A stretch of 64,000 nucleotides of DNA, from assembly GCA_963978895.1 (NCBI GenBank), contig OZ022239.1, positions 9,316,804-9,380,803 of the forward strand. The letters run 5' to 3'. Shown piece after piece: positions 51,379-64,000 of this stretch. Both the position numbers and the translations under genes were made by a program. A model generated the notes under the pieces. The model was not told the DNA's origin. It was given only the letters and a program-made list of their open reading frames with translations, and ran no database searches. How positions within the stretch are numbered: position 1 is the stretch's first letter; each line of letters opens with the position of its first letter. The DNA is from Erpobdella octoculata (Eukaryota > Annelida > Clitellata > Hirudinida > Erpobdellidae).

Positions 51379-51444
<66 letters not shown>
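51379..51444. repeat. TA microsatellite bounding the array
   Basis: Begins inside the truncated last unit (CTTATAATATATAT) and ends before GTAGAGAGAGAGAG. Confidence 0.95.
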
Positions 51445-51448
<4 letters not shown>

Positions 51449-51630
51449 GAGAGAGAGAGAGATAAGTGAAACTTACAAAATTATAAAATAGGCAATGACA
51501 ATTATAAAACGACATTTAAAAGGGTGTTAAAGCTTTACAATTTTTATTTTAGAAATTATATATGTGTTCTATTTAGACTGGTTTTAATTGCAGTGAATAC
51601 AAGTTAATATTAGTTTAGTTAAACGTTTAA

Positions 51631-51778
51631 CTCCGTCTCGATTATGCGAGCCAGTCCCATGCCTGGATAAAGGAGGAGGTACAGTTATAAGGATTAAATT
51701 GTGATACTCAACAGGAAGTATTTCAATACGTTTTACATGGAGCCATAAAAGAGGACTATAAGCTATTAAAAAAAAATA
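51631..51778 (+). mobile_element. Short SINE-like element S, copy 1
   Basis: It starts CTCCGTCTCGATTATGCGAG, then CCAGTCCCATGCCTGGATAA and AGGAGGAGG, and ends in an A-rich tail. GTTAAACGTTTAA before and ATTAAACGCTTAA after form a 13-bp flanking duplication with two mismatches. Related copies lie at 57862-58033 (reverse) and about 59808-59960. No Pol III boxes are obvious; it may be the 3' end of a LINE. Confidence 0.65.
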
Positions 51779-52010
51779 ATTAAACGCTTAATATTGTCCA
51801 AAAAAGTGAACAAATAAATCCACCAACTTTCAACTTAACTGTGTGTTTCTATGAATGTGCATGCATGAGTTTGTAATTTATATATGCATATGTACGTGTA
51901 GAGTAGAGAAGTCAAAAAAATGTTTGCGTCGTCTGAGTATCATTGAAAGGAATAATGAAGCTATATGTCTCCAGGCGGTGATGTATGAGATCAAAAAGCA
52001 TATACATACA

Positions 52011-52063
<53 letters not shown>

Positions 52064-53280
52064 GCATCTGTGTGCACGTTATTTTTTGTAGATATCTTCT
52101 TTATAGCAGATGTTCTGGTTTTTACGTTTCTTAATTTAGCTTTTCTTTTTTCCAATTTATCTTTAGAATTTTCTTGGCGTTTAAAGTTTAATCAGCCGAA
52201 TGTTAATATAATAAAATATTTCTTGTTTTTTTGCTGTTTTAAATTCTCGGAAGCTCTTTTAATGTAACAGAAATAAAAATGTCTTCTTTTCACATCCTTC
52301 AATTTTCAATAAGTTTTTTTAAAGCAATACTTGTGTCAGTTTGAGTGATAAATATTTCTGTGGCTTCAACGTCACAACCGCCATGATGAAATACAACTGG
52401 GATTATTCAAAAATAATTTGAGAAACAGCAACATTTTACTTTATGAGCTTTTTAAGCCTTTAGTCGTTAAAATTTTAAATTATTTATTAAATATGCTGTA
52501 AAAATTAACAACTACATTAATTTTGTTTATTATAGTTAATATTCTTCTAAATCAGATGTTTTGAGACTCAAGCTTAATTTGTTGTCATCCATTTTAAGTT
52601 TAAGCTGAAAATATCATGTTTCTAACTAGTGGGTCAGTTGAAAAAGTGCTTAAACAAACGACAAAGAACAGACAACAGAAACCGACAAGTGAAGCTACAA
52701 TTATGAGCTTTTAAAAAGAGTTATAAACTTTGTATTAACCCTGTTTAAAATTTCAAAGAAAAGAGTGATGAATGAGTATGTCAGAATTATCAGAGGGATG
52801 GGTGGAGAAAAGTGGGCTCTGTCCACTAACAAATCTGGAGTGCATTCCGCGCGATCAGTTGAACGCAAAAACATCGTGCGTGAAAACTCGTTAAATAAAA
52901 TAAGATAAAAAGGCTTCCTATAGATAGATCGATATTGCTCTGAACAATCTAGATATTAGAAGAAAAAACATCCATCTAATTCTGTGAAGCACTACAAAAA
53001 TACGTGCTTCTTTGGATTGAAATCTTTTTACTCACCCTGGCGTATTTCTAGATAATGATTGATAGGCCACAAGTATGGAGTCATCACATTTTCCCCTCTA
53101 TTTCTGGTGTGGTTTTTCTCTTTAATTCCGTTTTACCATTCCGTTCCGATCCGTCCAGAAATGGACACCAATTCCATCTTTTCATCCTCTCATTCATCCA
53201 ATCGCATATCTCTCTAGCCACTCGCTTCTACACACATTCATGCAATCCTAATTCCACACACATTTATTCATCCACTTGCC
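51779..53280. other. AT-rich DNA, nothing recognised except a TA tract
   Basis: A TA run lies at 52013-52062. Frames through it (51855-52267) are repeat-driven. No exon-like region seen. Confidence 0.45.
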
Positions 53281-53452
53281 ATTTATCCATCCGTCTATCC
53301 GTCCATCCGTCCATCCGTCCATCCACCCGTCCATCCGTCCATCCGTCCATCCGTCCACCCGTCCATCCGTCCATCCGTCCACCCGTCCATCCGTCCATCC
53401 ATCCATCCGTCCATCCATCCATCCATACGTCCGTCCGTCCATCCATCCATCT
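53276..53452. repeat. CCATCCGT microsatellite
   Basis: Mixed CCAT, CCGT and CCAC tetranucleotides, the reverse-strand relative of the GGAT tract at 44.6 kb. Confidence 0.95.
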
Positions 53453-55700
53453 ATTTTTCTATAGGAAATATGGAAGATATGATGAACAGTAGAGCTTAAG
53501 GCTTCAGCACATGCAAGCCAACATTTTTATTTCATTTGCAATCATACATTCATACATTCATATTGAAAATTGGATAAAACAAGAGAATCTGCTCCCTTAT
53601 TGCCCAAAGACATAATCGAGCTCGGAGTCTTCTGTCTTGAGTTAATCATGTCGAGATGTCTCGAGATCATTTTTCTCAGCAAGTGAAGATGTCGTTTTGG
53701 AATACCGAAATATCTCAAGATATCGTAGAGATTTTTATAAATTATGTTTATAAATAAGCATTTAAAAATATTTCTTAACTCAAAAGTTTTACTCTAAACG
53801 TAAATTTGACTATTAAAACAAATGAAAATTAATCAATTTATGAGATGTAAATTGTGAACAGTAAACTGTTGATGTCACTACAGCAGATTGAATGAAAAAT
53901 TATTGATTCACGATTTTTTGAAAATTCTAATTTTGTGTGAATGAACGAATGAACAAACAAACAAAAAAACTCATAAGCTTCTAATTTCAATAAAAGTTTT
54001 ATATTAATATTTTATTGCATATTTTCAAGAATTTCAGGATGTTATAAAATCCGGAGTTTTTATCTGTAAACAAGAAATTACTTCCAGAGTTTTTATTTTC
54101 TGACAGGAAATCAAATCCAGAGTTTTTATCTGTAAGTGTTAACAAGAAATCAAAATATCGGCCGATTGCCGATAATAGCTCAATTACCGATTATTAAATT
54201 TTAGAAACTGTTTATTTATTAAAATGTGTAGCACGCTATCGAATAATAAATATTATCACATTATTTCCGCTATACTTCACGCTGCTAGCACTTACAAGTA
54301 AAAATGCAATTAAATCAAACTAATTGAAATGCACATACAAATAAATCATTATTTGCCAAAAATTATTAAGTGACATTGAGACAGAATTTCTTTATCAAAT
54401 CCCATTATTACAAGTTATCTCCATATTTGTCCCATTTCCTCGCACTGCTTCTCAAGCACATTTTGTTTTACAAAAATGTTTTGATTAAACTCCATCCCAA
54501 CCCAATCTAAACACACATATAATTTGCCAATCAAACGTGACAAAATGTAAATAACTGATCACAAAATGTAAAGAACTGATAAAAAAATATGAAAAAATGA
54601 TCACACAATGTAAAGAGCAAACATCAAATTGAAAATTTACACAGTGACCTTAAAAATGAAAAATTACTAAACAATTTGATATATTCTGAAGAAAACTGGA
54701 ACACCAACTGGTGGAGGGATGCACACACAAGTTGTTGTATTTTTAATCTCTGTAAAAAATGGTTCAATAAGGTATTCGTGAGAAATAGTCAGAGATCAAA
54801 GAAGTTCAATCATTCTTCAAATATTGAAAATCTCTTGGTTTTTTACCACTTTTAAATTATTATCATTACTATCAATACTGCAATCATCATCGCTGTCGTC
54901 ATCTTCTTATAATCACCATCTTCACATTTAAAAATGAACTTCTTAATTTGAGATGGTTAGAAAAAAATCAAATATTAGAGAAAACATTACCGAATGAAAA
55001 AGAAGAAAAAAAGAGAAAAAAGAGAACGAGAGGGTGAGGGAAAGGGAGAAAAGAAGAAGAGGGAGAAAGAGGGAGAAAGAGAAAAAAACAGAGTGGAGGA
55101 AAACGGAAAAGAGAGAAAGAAAAAAAGAAAATGAGAAAGCAAAAAGAAAGAAACTGCCAATGTGGACAGGTGCATCGTTTGAATTTGCAAATGTGTTTAA
55201 TTTTTTTTTCAGTTTTGTGGCTTCTCGCTCGCCCAATCTAAATAAGTATTCTTTTTAGCGGGTGTGGTCCTAAGAATCTAGAAATGCATTTCGCAACTCT
55301 TTAAAAAGTTTGTTTTAATTTGTAAGAACACGTAAAAGCAACTGGTTTCGCATTATTAAATTTTTTCTCAAATCATGAGGCCGTCAATGAATCTTTTGTT
55401 ATTGTAGCAAAAATAAATAACATTGGCGCTTCAAACAATCTCAATACGAGAATGATTGAAGAAATTAGGAATGGAATTTTAATCCATAATGTCGGGACTT
55501 AAAAAAAACAGAACACAGGAACACAACGACAAACAATAAAACTACATTTTCAAGTTACATTAACAATCCATGGTTGCACTGATTGAGGTTCATGCCCGTT
55601 GAACTTTGAACTTTTCAGACGCCATGCTTTGGGCGGAAAGAAGAGATGCCATGGATGGCCAGTGCGAAGATATTCTCCGTGATGGAGGTAGTTGTGGTGA
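53453..55700. other. AT-rich DNA, nothing recognised
   Basis: Includes a purine-rich GAGAAAGAGG stretch at 55000-55150 and short ATC runs near 54860-54910. No domain, repeat end or exon chain can be supported. Confidence 0.4.
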
Positions 55701-55719
55701 TAGTGATCGTAGTGATGCT

Positions 55720-56358
<639 letters not shown>

Positions 56359-56359
56359 A

Positions 56360-57590
56360 TGATGATGATGATGACGGTGGTGGAGTGATGTGGTAGAAGT
56401 AATTTCAGACATAATTATATAAATTTTGATTTATAAAAATATAAAAAACGTTATTAACGTCAATGAAATGAAGATTATAAATTCAATTTTTTTCTTCTGT
56501 GCACACGTAAAAACTAAATCTTGAGTAATTGAATTCGAAAGAGTCAATTTCACACAGAACGAACGATAAAGAATCCATGAAATCCATCCCCACCCTTTGC
56601 ACGATCCTGAATTCAAAACACACATACATTATCACACACACATTTACGGCCAACGAACATGCGACGAACAGAAGTTAATTGTTTGTCGTCACCTCAACGT
56701 CCTGTCGAGGAATCCACGCTACCAACGACGATGCGTTGAAGATGAGGATGAGATTGAGTCGTGTAGTTCTGGAAATACGTGGAGGATGGGTGTTCGAATA
56801 ACTGTATCAAGACATCATTTCACAAACCGGCGGTGAAAACAATATAAGGGATTACAGAGCAATATGTGTGTCTGTATATGTTTATCACATATACAATTTT
56901 AGAAAAGTTAAACAAAAATATGTTCCTTATTTAACTTTTTATCCCCAAAAAAACTAAAAACGTAACAAAAAACAAAAACAGAGCAACTCTAAGTGACCCA
57001 ACTAGCATTTTTATTGCTAATTTTGATTTTTTTCAATTTTTTTCTATTTATACCATAATTCTTTCATATTTGAAAATTTTAGAAAAATGATTGTTGAAGA
57101 GTTTTATGCTAACGTTGGAAAAGTTGGTATTTGTTCTACTGTATGGTATTTGTTTTATTGTATGTATGGCTTAAAATGGTTTCGGGTTGAAAATGTAGGT
57201 TAAAAAAATTTGGCTTGGTATTTGCATCTTTTAGTGCCTAAAAAAACTCAACAAAATTAATTTGGTTACACTTTCCAGGTTTAAGTGCCTTGCTAATTAA
57301 ATTGAAGAAACTCAGTTTTTCTGTCACACTTGAACTTTTTTGGGTTTGGTTTTGTATTGACTCTCTCCTGAAGATATTACTGTGCATTTTTGTAAAATAT
57401 TTAGAAAACATTTTTTCCTAATGTGCGCCTGATTCGGCCCTTGCATTTTTTTATTTCTTACAAAGCTTATATTAACTTGCAACGTTGTTGGTTTGTTTTA
57501 TCGCCGAGTGCGAATAATCACATCGAGTGCGAATAAGCACATCAAGTGCGAATAAGCGCTTCGAGTGCGAATAAGTACATCCACTACAAA
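56360..57590. other. Intergenic DNA, nothing recognised
   Basis: A mildly GC-richer patch at 56650-56840 has a 79-codon frame without recognisable features. CGAGTGCGAATAAGCAC-like units repeat four times at 57506-57575. Confidence 0.4.
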
Positions 57591-57594
57591 AATT

Positions 57595-58115
<521 letters not shown>

Positions 58116-58164
58116 CTAAATAAAAGTTTGTAAAAAATAGAGAACAGCAAAAATGGAAATAATA

Positions 58165-58400
58165 TTTAGATTTATAAAACAAATTCACACTAAAAATAGA
58201 AATTAATATAAAGTATAAAAAATATTTTTTTTAAACATCCTCGTATACTAATGTAGTATAATTTTTTGTTTTGATTTAAAGAGCGTTGGGCGTGATCTAT
58301 ATAATATCTATAACCAACTATCTATATAACATCTATAACCTAGTACTATTGACCAACGCTCTTATATTAAAAAAAAATTAGTTTGTGTAAATGTATAATA
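58165..58400. repeat. Foldback repeat, copy 1
   Basis: AAAGAGCGTTGGGCGTGATC, then CTATATAATATCTATAACC units, then GACCAACGCTCTTATATT: a GAGCGTTGG stem around a tandem loop. Outer sequences (ATTCACACTAAAAATAGAAAT, CTCGTATACTAATGTA) match the larger copy at 58858-59330. Confidence 0.7.
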
Positions 58401-58451
58401 CCTTTCCTTGCTGTAAATTAAATCCTTTATATTATAATCTTGAGTTTAAAC

Positions 58452-58770
58452 AAGTGAATTAAAAACGAATTTTTAAAACCCAATGCTTTTATATGTAATT
58501 AAAACACAAATTTTGCAATCAATTTTTTCTTATATTACTCTTCACAATTCCTTATTCAATTTGCGGTTTCTTGTAGACTGTTTAATTAAAATTAACTAAA
58601 TTAATTGACTTATTGTAAAACTAATAATTGAATATTGCATTATCTTCTATTTTGAGCATGTATGCAAAATTTGAAAAAAATCTATCATCAGGAAGTGACT
58701 CAAAAATTGATTGCTAGATTTGAAACAGACAGAGAAACAAACAGAGACGACGAGTTAATAAAAGCATTGT
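58452..58770 (+). repeat. Dispersed repeat R2, copy 2
   Basis: Matches 46877-47260 over most of its length, with a single AAACAGACAGAGAAACAAAC unit. It is probably closer to the original form than copy 1. Confidence 0.75.
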
Positions 58771-58857
58771 AGAACAAAAATGATTTATTATATCTGAGTT
58801 TTCGAACTAACTTGCGTTTTTTTTCAAAGATTGTATATCAATCTTCAAAAATGTTAA

Positions 58858-59330
58858 ATACATTAATCCGTTTTTACATTAAAAAAATTAAACAGTAAAA
58901 AAATAAAAATAATATTTAGATTTATAAAAAAAATTCACACTAAAAAATAAAAAATAATTTAAAGTATACAAAATATTGTTATAAAAACAACGCTCGTATA
59001 TTAATGTACTAAAATGTTAAAAATAATATTAAAGTGTATATATTACAATTTTTTAACTAAATTATTTGTTTTGAATATAAGAGCGTTGGGCGTTATCTAT
59101 ATAATATCTATAACATACTATCTATATATATCTATAACCTACTATCTATATAATATCTATAACCTACTATCGCCCAACGCTTTATTCTTCAAAACAAATA
59201 GTTTAGTTCAAAAATTATAATATATACACTTTAATATTATTTTTAACATTTTAGTACATTAGTATACAAGCGTTGTTTTTATAACAATATTTTTTATACT
59301 TTATATTTATTTTTTCTATTACTTTACTTG
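58858..59330. repeat. Foldback repeat, copy 2, with long inverted arms
   Basis: The left arm (about 58950-59090) and right arm (about 59165-59310) are near reverse complements: ACAACGCTCGTATATTAATG, TTAAAAATAATATTAAAGTG and GAGCGTTGGGCG, mirrored by CGCCCAACGCTTTATTC and CATTAGTATACAAGCGTTGT. The loop is three to four units of ATCTATAACCTACTATCTAT. The left flank GTTAAATACATTAATCCG is shared with the 5S-bearing repeat at 38.1 kb. Confidence 0.85.
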
Positions 59331-59807
59331 TGCGTAATAACCTAGCCTGTTTATTAGGTAATCAATAACTACACTAAACGATAAACTTCAACTCTTGTAG
59401 TTGAAGCTTGTCTAATAAAAAATGTACGTAACTCTAAAATAATACTTGTGAAAGACACAAACAAACAAAAAAACTTCTGAAAATAATATATCTTTAAATC
59501 TCTCTGGATCTATCTATCAACAACGGTCACATCATCGAATAGGAAATGTAGAAATCCGTGTCCCTGATAGTTATAAACACATAAAAAAAAAGTGATGGCA
59601 GAAAATCGGTTTTTTTCAGATTAAAATAATATTACTGAATTTTGAAGTTTTGTAAGATAATTAAATAATGTACTGAACAAAAGATACTGAATTAAGTTTA
59701 TTAATTACATAAACTAAATTTATAAATAATGAAAATTACTGCATTAAATAAATAATTTTCATCAGATTGAAAATTTGTTGTCTGGAAAGGAAGTGATTTC
59801 AAATCCG

Positions 59808-59960
59808 CTTCGTCCTCTACTGTCACTACGAGCCAATTCCATGCCTGGATAAAAAAAGGAGGGAAAAGGAAACATGATCAAATTATCATCTCCCACGGGA
59901 AATACTTTGGTATTTTTTGCATTCTCTTAATTCAACTTTAAAACACAGTTTTTAGAAAAC
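59808..59960 (+). mobile_element. SINE-like element S, copy 3 (diverged)
   Basis: ACTACGAGCCAATTCCATGC then CTGGATAAAAAAAGGAGG matches the head of the family, and GGGAAATACTTTGGTATTTT its middle. The end is not clear. Confidence 0.5.
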
Positions 59961-60167
59961 TCTAGACTTTTGTAAGAAATTTTTTTAAGGCTTATCGCAC
60001 TAAACTTAACTGTAAAAGGTTTTTCAAGAATATAAAATCTTGAGTAAAATGAGTTTTTTAGGAATATAAAAACTTGATATTTCTGGAGAATTTAATTATT
60101 TTAAGAGCATTTCCAGTGCATGTTGAATTTGTCTTCCGTCATTACACATTACACGATCTATATTAAG

Positions 60168-60390
<223 letters not shown>

Positions 60391-60719
60391 TAACCATCAT
60401 CATAACCACAATTACTACAACTACTACCATCACTACCGCAAGATTTTCGCATCCATCGGAAAAATTTGTACGTCGGCTACATTTGCCTGGAACTGTATAA
60501 ATGAATGCCGAGGTTCGCCGTCCAAATAAAAGTGGATGGTGGACCGATGAATTGCATGACCTTCAATTAATTGTTTTGTGTTTTTTTCAATTTAAGTTTA
60601 CTTTTATTTACCAAAGATAGAAAGCTAACAGTTCCATTTTTTTAAATTTATTTTGAAGAGTAACTGGTTGTAAACAACTAAATCATCGAGCTAAAAAGTA
60701 AATTCAACCACGTGAAGAA

Positions 60720-62883
60720 ATGACAACTGGAATTTTATTTACAAATATTGTACCAACCAGCTTGATAACGCAAGATTTTCCATACAATTCGACCACCGTG
60801 ATCTTCACAGAGGAAGTTCAAGCGTCAAAGTATGGATTTGTGACCACGTTGATATTTGCTACGATTGCCGGTCTGATGAGTCTTGTCACAATCACTGGAA
60901 ATTTGGTTGTCATCTTATCGTTCATTCTCGAAAGAAGCATTCGCCAGCCTTCAAATTATTTCATTGCTTCTTTGGCCGTCTCTGATCTTCTCATAGGAGC
61001 AGTCTCCATGCCATTCTACACGGCTTATCTGCTAGCTGGACACTACTGGCTACTCGGTGAAATTTTGTGCGACTTGTGGCTTTCCATCGACTATAGCGCT
61101 TGTCTGTGTTCCATTTATACGGTTTTCTGCATCACGGTAGATCGCTACTGCTCGGTCAAAATTCCGGCTAAATACAGAGCATGGCGGACCAACAAGAAGA
61201 TTTTGATTATCATCGCCGTCATATGGACGATTCCAGTTTTTGTCTTTTTCACTTCCATTTTTGGTTGGCAACATTTCGTCGGAAAACGAACTCTAAAAAA
61301 AGGAGAATGCACGGTCCAGTATTTGCAAAACGCAGTTTTCAATTCCTTATTACAGATCGGCTATTTCTGGGTCACCCTCACCATCATGTGCAGTTTGTAC
61401 GCAGGTATTTACGCCGTGGCACTGGGATTACAGAAGAAATCTGAAGAAAAAAGACAGAAAATTGCCAAGCTTGTTGCAACGTCGATGACGAAGCCACAAA
61501 AGGTTTATTTTCAACGTTCAGAAGAAGGAAACACGCTTAATGCCGATGAAATGCGACAAAACAGGACTGCCATCTACTGCGAAAAGCAGGCAACATTTGC
61601 CAATCAATCTCACTTATCTACTTCTTATTTCAGAATTACAAGTTCAAGTTCGATGGCATTAAGCTCCCTAACTGAATCCGAACTAAGTCCTCATTTGGAA
61701 GAAAGCAATTTGAGCAGTTACAACGTCTTCACTCCAGACATTCAGGTGAAACTGGAAACAATAACTTCTCAAAAACTCGATGAAACTCCAGAAATTGTGG
61801 ACGCAGTTCTCTCAAATGTTTCAAAAGATGCAGATGAGGATAAATTTTTTATTCTCGGTGCAAACGTGCAGAGTACGATTAGCGAAGAGACTTCAGTGCA
61901 GCAATCGTGCGATCACGTTTCATTTGCAAAGAGTCGCACTACAGAAACAACCTTGAGCGGCATCCTTTGTTCTGGTAACATTTAAAAAGTTTTTTTTATT
62001 TTAATAATAAAATCTTATTGTTTTAATTTATCTCTATTGTTTTTCACGCACAGAAATTGAAATTCCATGCAGACAGACGTGTTTTAATTTTCTTCCAGCA
62101 CAGAGTGACACCTCGCAAGCGTCATGTCACACAACGTCACGACCTGATATAAAAAAGAATGTTCATCAGACGTCGAGCCGTGGAGAGGGCAACAATAAAA
62201 AATCAACCGGGGCCAACCGCCCGGTCAGGCAGTACTCCATCAATACAGAAGAGGGGTCAGACGAAGAAGATTCAAGGAACGACGTAAATTCGAGAAGTTC
62301 AAGCGTGGCTTCGAATCAGCAAAAAACAGCAGACCAATCCGACGAAGTTTTTAAGATTTGTTCTTTTGACGATTCACGCATGGGACTCTCGCCCGATCAA
62401 CTTCTGTCTCCTTCTTCGGCAGCTCCCTCTGGAAGCAGCACGGAACAGCCATTCAGTTCTAAGCAAACTATTTCCAGGTATTGTTGTTTTTGTTTCAAAG
62501 CTAATAATAGAGTGATTAACTCCAGCTGTGCAGTCAGCCGTAGCAACAATAAAATCAGCAGTAGCGGCAACAAGAACACAGCTGACCGCACTGTCAAACC
62601 GCAACCAAAAAAACAGCAGAGCAGAAGGGAAGACCGGGCATTCAAAGCCCTCAGGACGATTACTATTATCCTTGGAGCTTTCGTCATCTGCTGGACCCCC
62701 TGGCACGTTCTGTCTCTCATCATGGGCTTTTGTTCGGCTTGCGTGGACTCTCGTCTCTACGACATATCGTACTGGCTCTGCTATATCAACAGTCCCATGA
62801 ATCCCTTCTGCTACGCGTTTGCCAATCAGCAATTCAAGAAAACTTTTGTTCGCATTTTTCGCTTCGACTGGCAACGCACGTGA
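60720..62883 (+). CDS. Muscarinic acetylcholine receptor, B type (GAR-2-like GPCR)
   Basis: Two coding exons, 60720-61974 and 62099-62883, join in phase (G/CA) to 679 residues. Class A hallmarks: TITGNLVV in TM1, LAVSDLLIG in TM2 (Asp89), DRY at 141-143, CWTPWH in TM6 (about 616-621) and NSPMNPFCY in TM7. Asp124-Tyr125, seventeen residues before DRY, is the amine-binding Asp of muscarinic receptors, and SYWLCYINS in TM7 matches the muscarinic tyrosines. Cys117 and Cys197 should form the usual disulfide. DRYCSVKIPAKYR and FANQQFKKTFVRI are typical of the invertebrate B/GAR-2 class, which couples to Gi/o. The third cytoplasmic loop is very long (about 240-595), Ser/Thr-rich, and contains the intron. 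The N-terminus has possible N-glycosylation (NST). There is no signal peptide, as usual. The ATG at 60720 follows AACCACGTGAAGAA; AATAAA at 63251 is a possible poly(A) signal. A 5' untranslated exon may lie upstream. Confidence 0.93.
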
Positions 62884-63645
62884 TGAGTTGAAGACACGCA
62901 AGCGCGGGAAAATTTTACGTCCTTGGGAAAGGGGGAGGGCTTGAAATCCTCCCTTGAGTGCTTGAGGGTGCAAAGCGTTGAATTCTGCCGGTGGTACCGG
63001 GTGAGGCTGATTCAACATTTCAACGAAAAGGGAGAAGTATTTTGTTTAAAAAAGAAATGTGACATTATATTTCATGTACAGACTTTAAACGAGTTTTTTT
63101 GGTAATTCTCGCTGGTTGTTCGTTTCATTTAAGTTCTTTCAACCACCGAGCTGCAACATTTAGATATTTTTTGTGTTTTCAAGACTAGTAGTCGTTTGAT
63201 TGATAATAATATTAATGATGATGATGATGATAATATCGGACAACAATAATAATAAATTTATTATTTAAAATAAAAAAAATAATAATATTATTAATATAAT
63301 ATAATAATTATTGGTATTTACTTATTAATAAGTTATTTATTGCATACAAATGTATAGGTTTATTGTATACTTGTTTTGATCTTATTGGTTGGCATAATAA
63401 TATTCATAGTTGATATATCACCATTCCTTAAGACATGTTCGTTCAGGCAAGCGCGCGGTAGCTAATGTTTATTCAGTAATAATTATCCATTTATTTGTAA
63501 CCATTAAAAATTATTTTTAAACATTTCAAAAGTTTTATTTTTTATTTTGAGTTATTTTAGTAGCGAATTATTTCCGCCAACGTTTAAAATGTTCGAATTA
63601 ATCAACTTTTTGTGGAAATTAAAAAAAACTTTTTCATTTCATTTC
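62884..63645 (+). other. 3' flank and probable 3' UTR of the receptor gene
   Basis: A short GC-richer stretch to 63010, then AT-rich DNA with ATG/ATA trinucleotide runs and AATAAA at 63251. No further gene seen. Confidence 0.5.
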
Positions 63646-63646
63646 C

Positions 63647-63807
63647 ATATATTTAGCACCTCATTAACGTAAAGATATATTTACTACCTCATTAAGATAA
63701 AGATATATTTAGCACTTTATTAACATAAATATATATTTAGCACCTCATTAACATAATTATATATTTAACACTTCATTAAAATGAATATATATTTAGCACC
63801 TCATTAA
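63647..63807 (+). repeat. 28-bp minisatellite, about six units
   Basis: ATATATTTAGCACCTCATTA plus ACATAAAG-type tails repeats with a 28-bp period and a few substitutions per unit (TAGCACTTTATT, TTAACACTTCATT). Confidence 0.85.
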
Positions 63808-64000
63808 TACCAATCAGTATTTCATGTCTTTCGTAGCGCATAAAATGAAAGTTCTTACCATAAAATTTCAACCAAGCAAACAATTAAAAGCCTTTTTAAT
63901 GGCTGGAGCATCGATCGCACCCATAATCTTTCACTCTACATGGCTTATAAAATAAGTCCGATATTATAGTTACTATGGTATCACTTCGGTGCAAAAGGGG

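Noticed and set aside
61050..61444. Antisense and alternate-frame open frames inside the receptor, also 62374-63018
   Set aside because: They are shadows of the receptor coding sequence, which has clear GPCR motifs in its own frame.

Overview
The window is a stretch of animal nuclear genome. It is AT-rich, and its genes are split into short exons by GT/AG introns. Introns and intergenic DNA are full of TA, TATG, GGAT and GTA microsatellites and of transposon remnants. I found no bacterial-style gene organisation. The muscarinic-type receptor at the right end belongs to the invertebrate B (GAR-2-like) class, so a protostome or other invertebrate bilaterian is likely. The phylum cannot be fixed from this sequence; a lophotrochozoan is my guess only.

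Layout. Positions 1-35 kb form a fairly gene-dense block. (i) A 5'-truncated KIAA2013 orthologue lies on + in ten exons (937-8107); its last intron is filled by two nested hAT transposons. (ii) SEC61G lies on - in two exons (9100-9440), tail to tail with KIAA2013. (iii) At 10.3-13.1 kb there are LINE and transposon-type coding remnants. (iv) A VAMP4-like R-SNARE lies on - in six exons (14340-19926), with two hAT elements and a LINE fragment in its introns. (v) At 20.9-23.5 kb a hAT element with a perfect 8-bp target duplication has been invaded by a MULE whose remnant codes for SWIM and PHD zinc fingers. (vi) The last four exons of an unrecognised protein ending in a hydrophobic segment lie on + (25561-28461). 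(vii) NT5DC1 (HAD-family 5'-nucleotidase-like) lies on - in twelve exons (28846-34367), tail to tail with (vi).

Positions 35-60 kb hold no gene that I can support. They carry DNA-transposon fragments, seven copies of a Helitron-like repeat with internal CGGGAA/AGCGAC arrays, a 5S-rRNA-derived fragment and a tRNA-headed fragment. They also carry a six-unit tandem-plus-inverted array of a 357-bp tRNA-like repeat, foldback elements, a short SINE family and very long microsatellites.

Positions 60.7-62.9 kb hold a muscarinic acetylcholine receptor (B type) on + in two coding exons, and a 28-bp minisatellite lies downstream.

The genes do not form a pathway, although SEC61G, VAMP4 and probably KIAA2013 all belong to the endomembrane system. 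I see no convincing new multigene system. The least ordinary items are the palindromic tRNA-like array, the Helitron-like family, the repeat array carrying duplicated NT5DC1 splice acceptors, and the 5S-containing repeat. Exon boundaries were assigned by eye from splice motifs, reading phase and remembered family sequences; no alignment was run.
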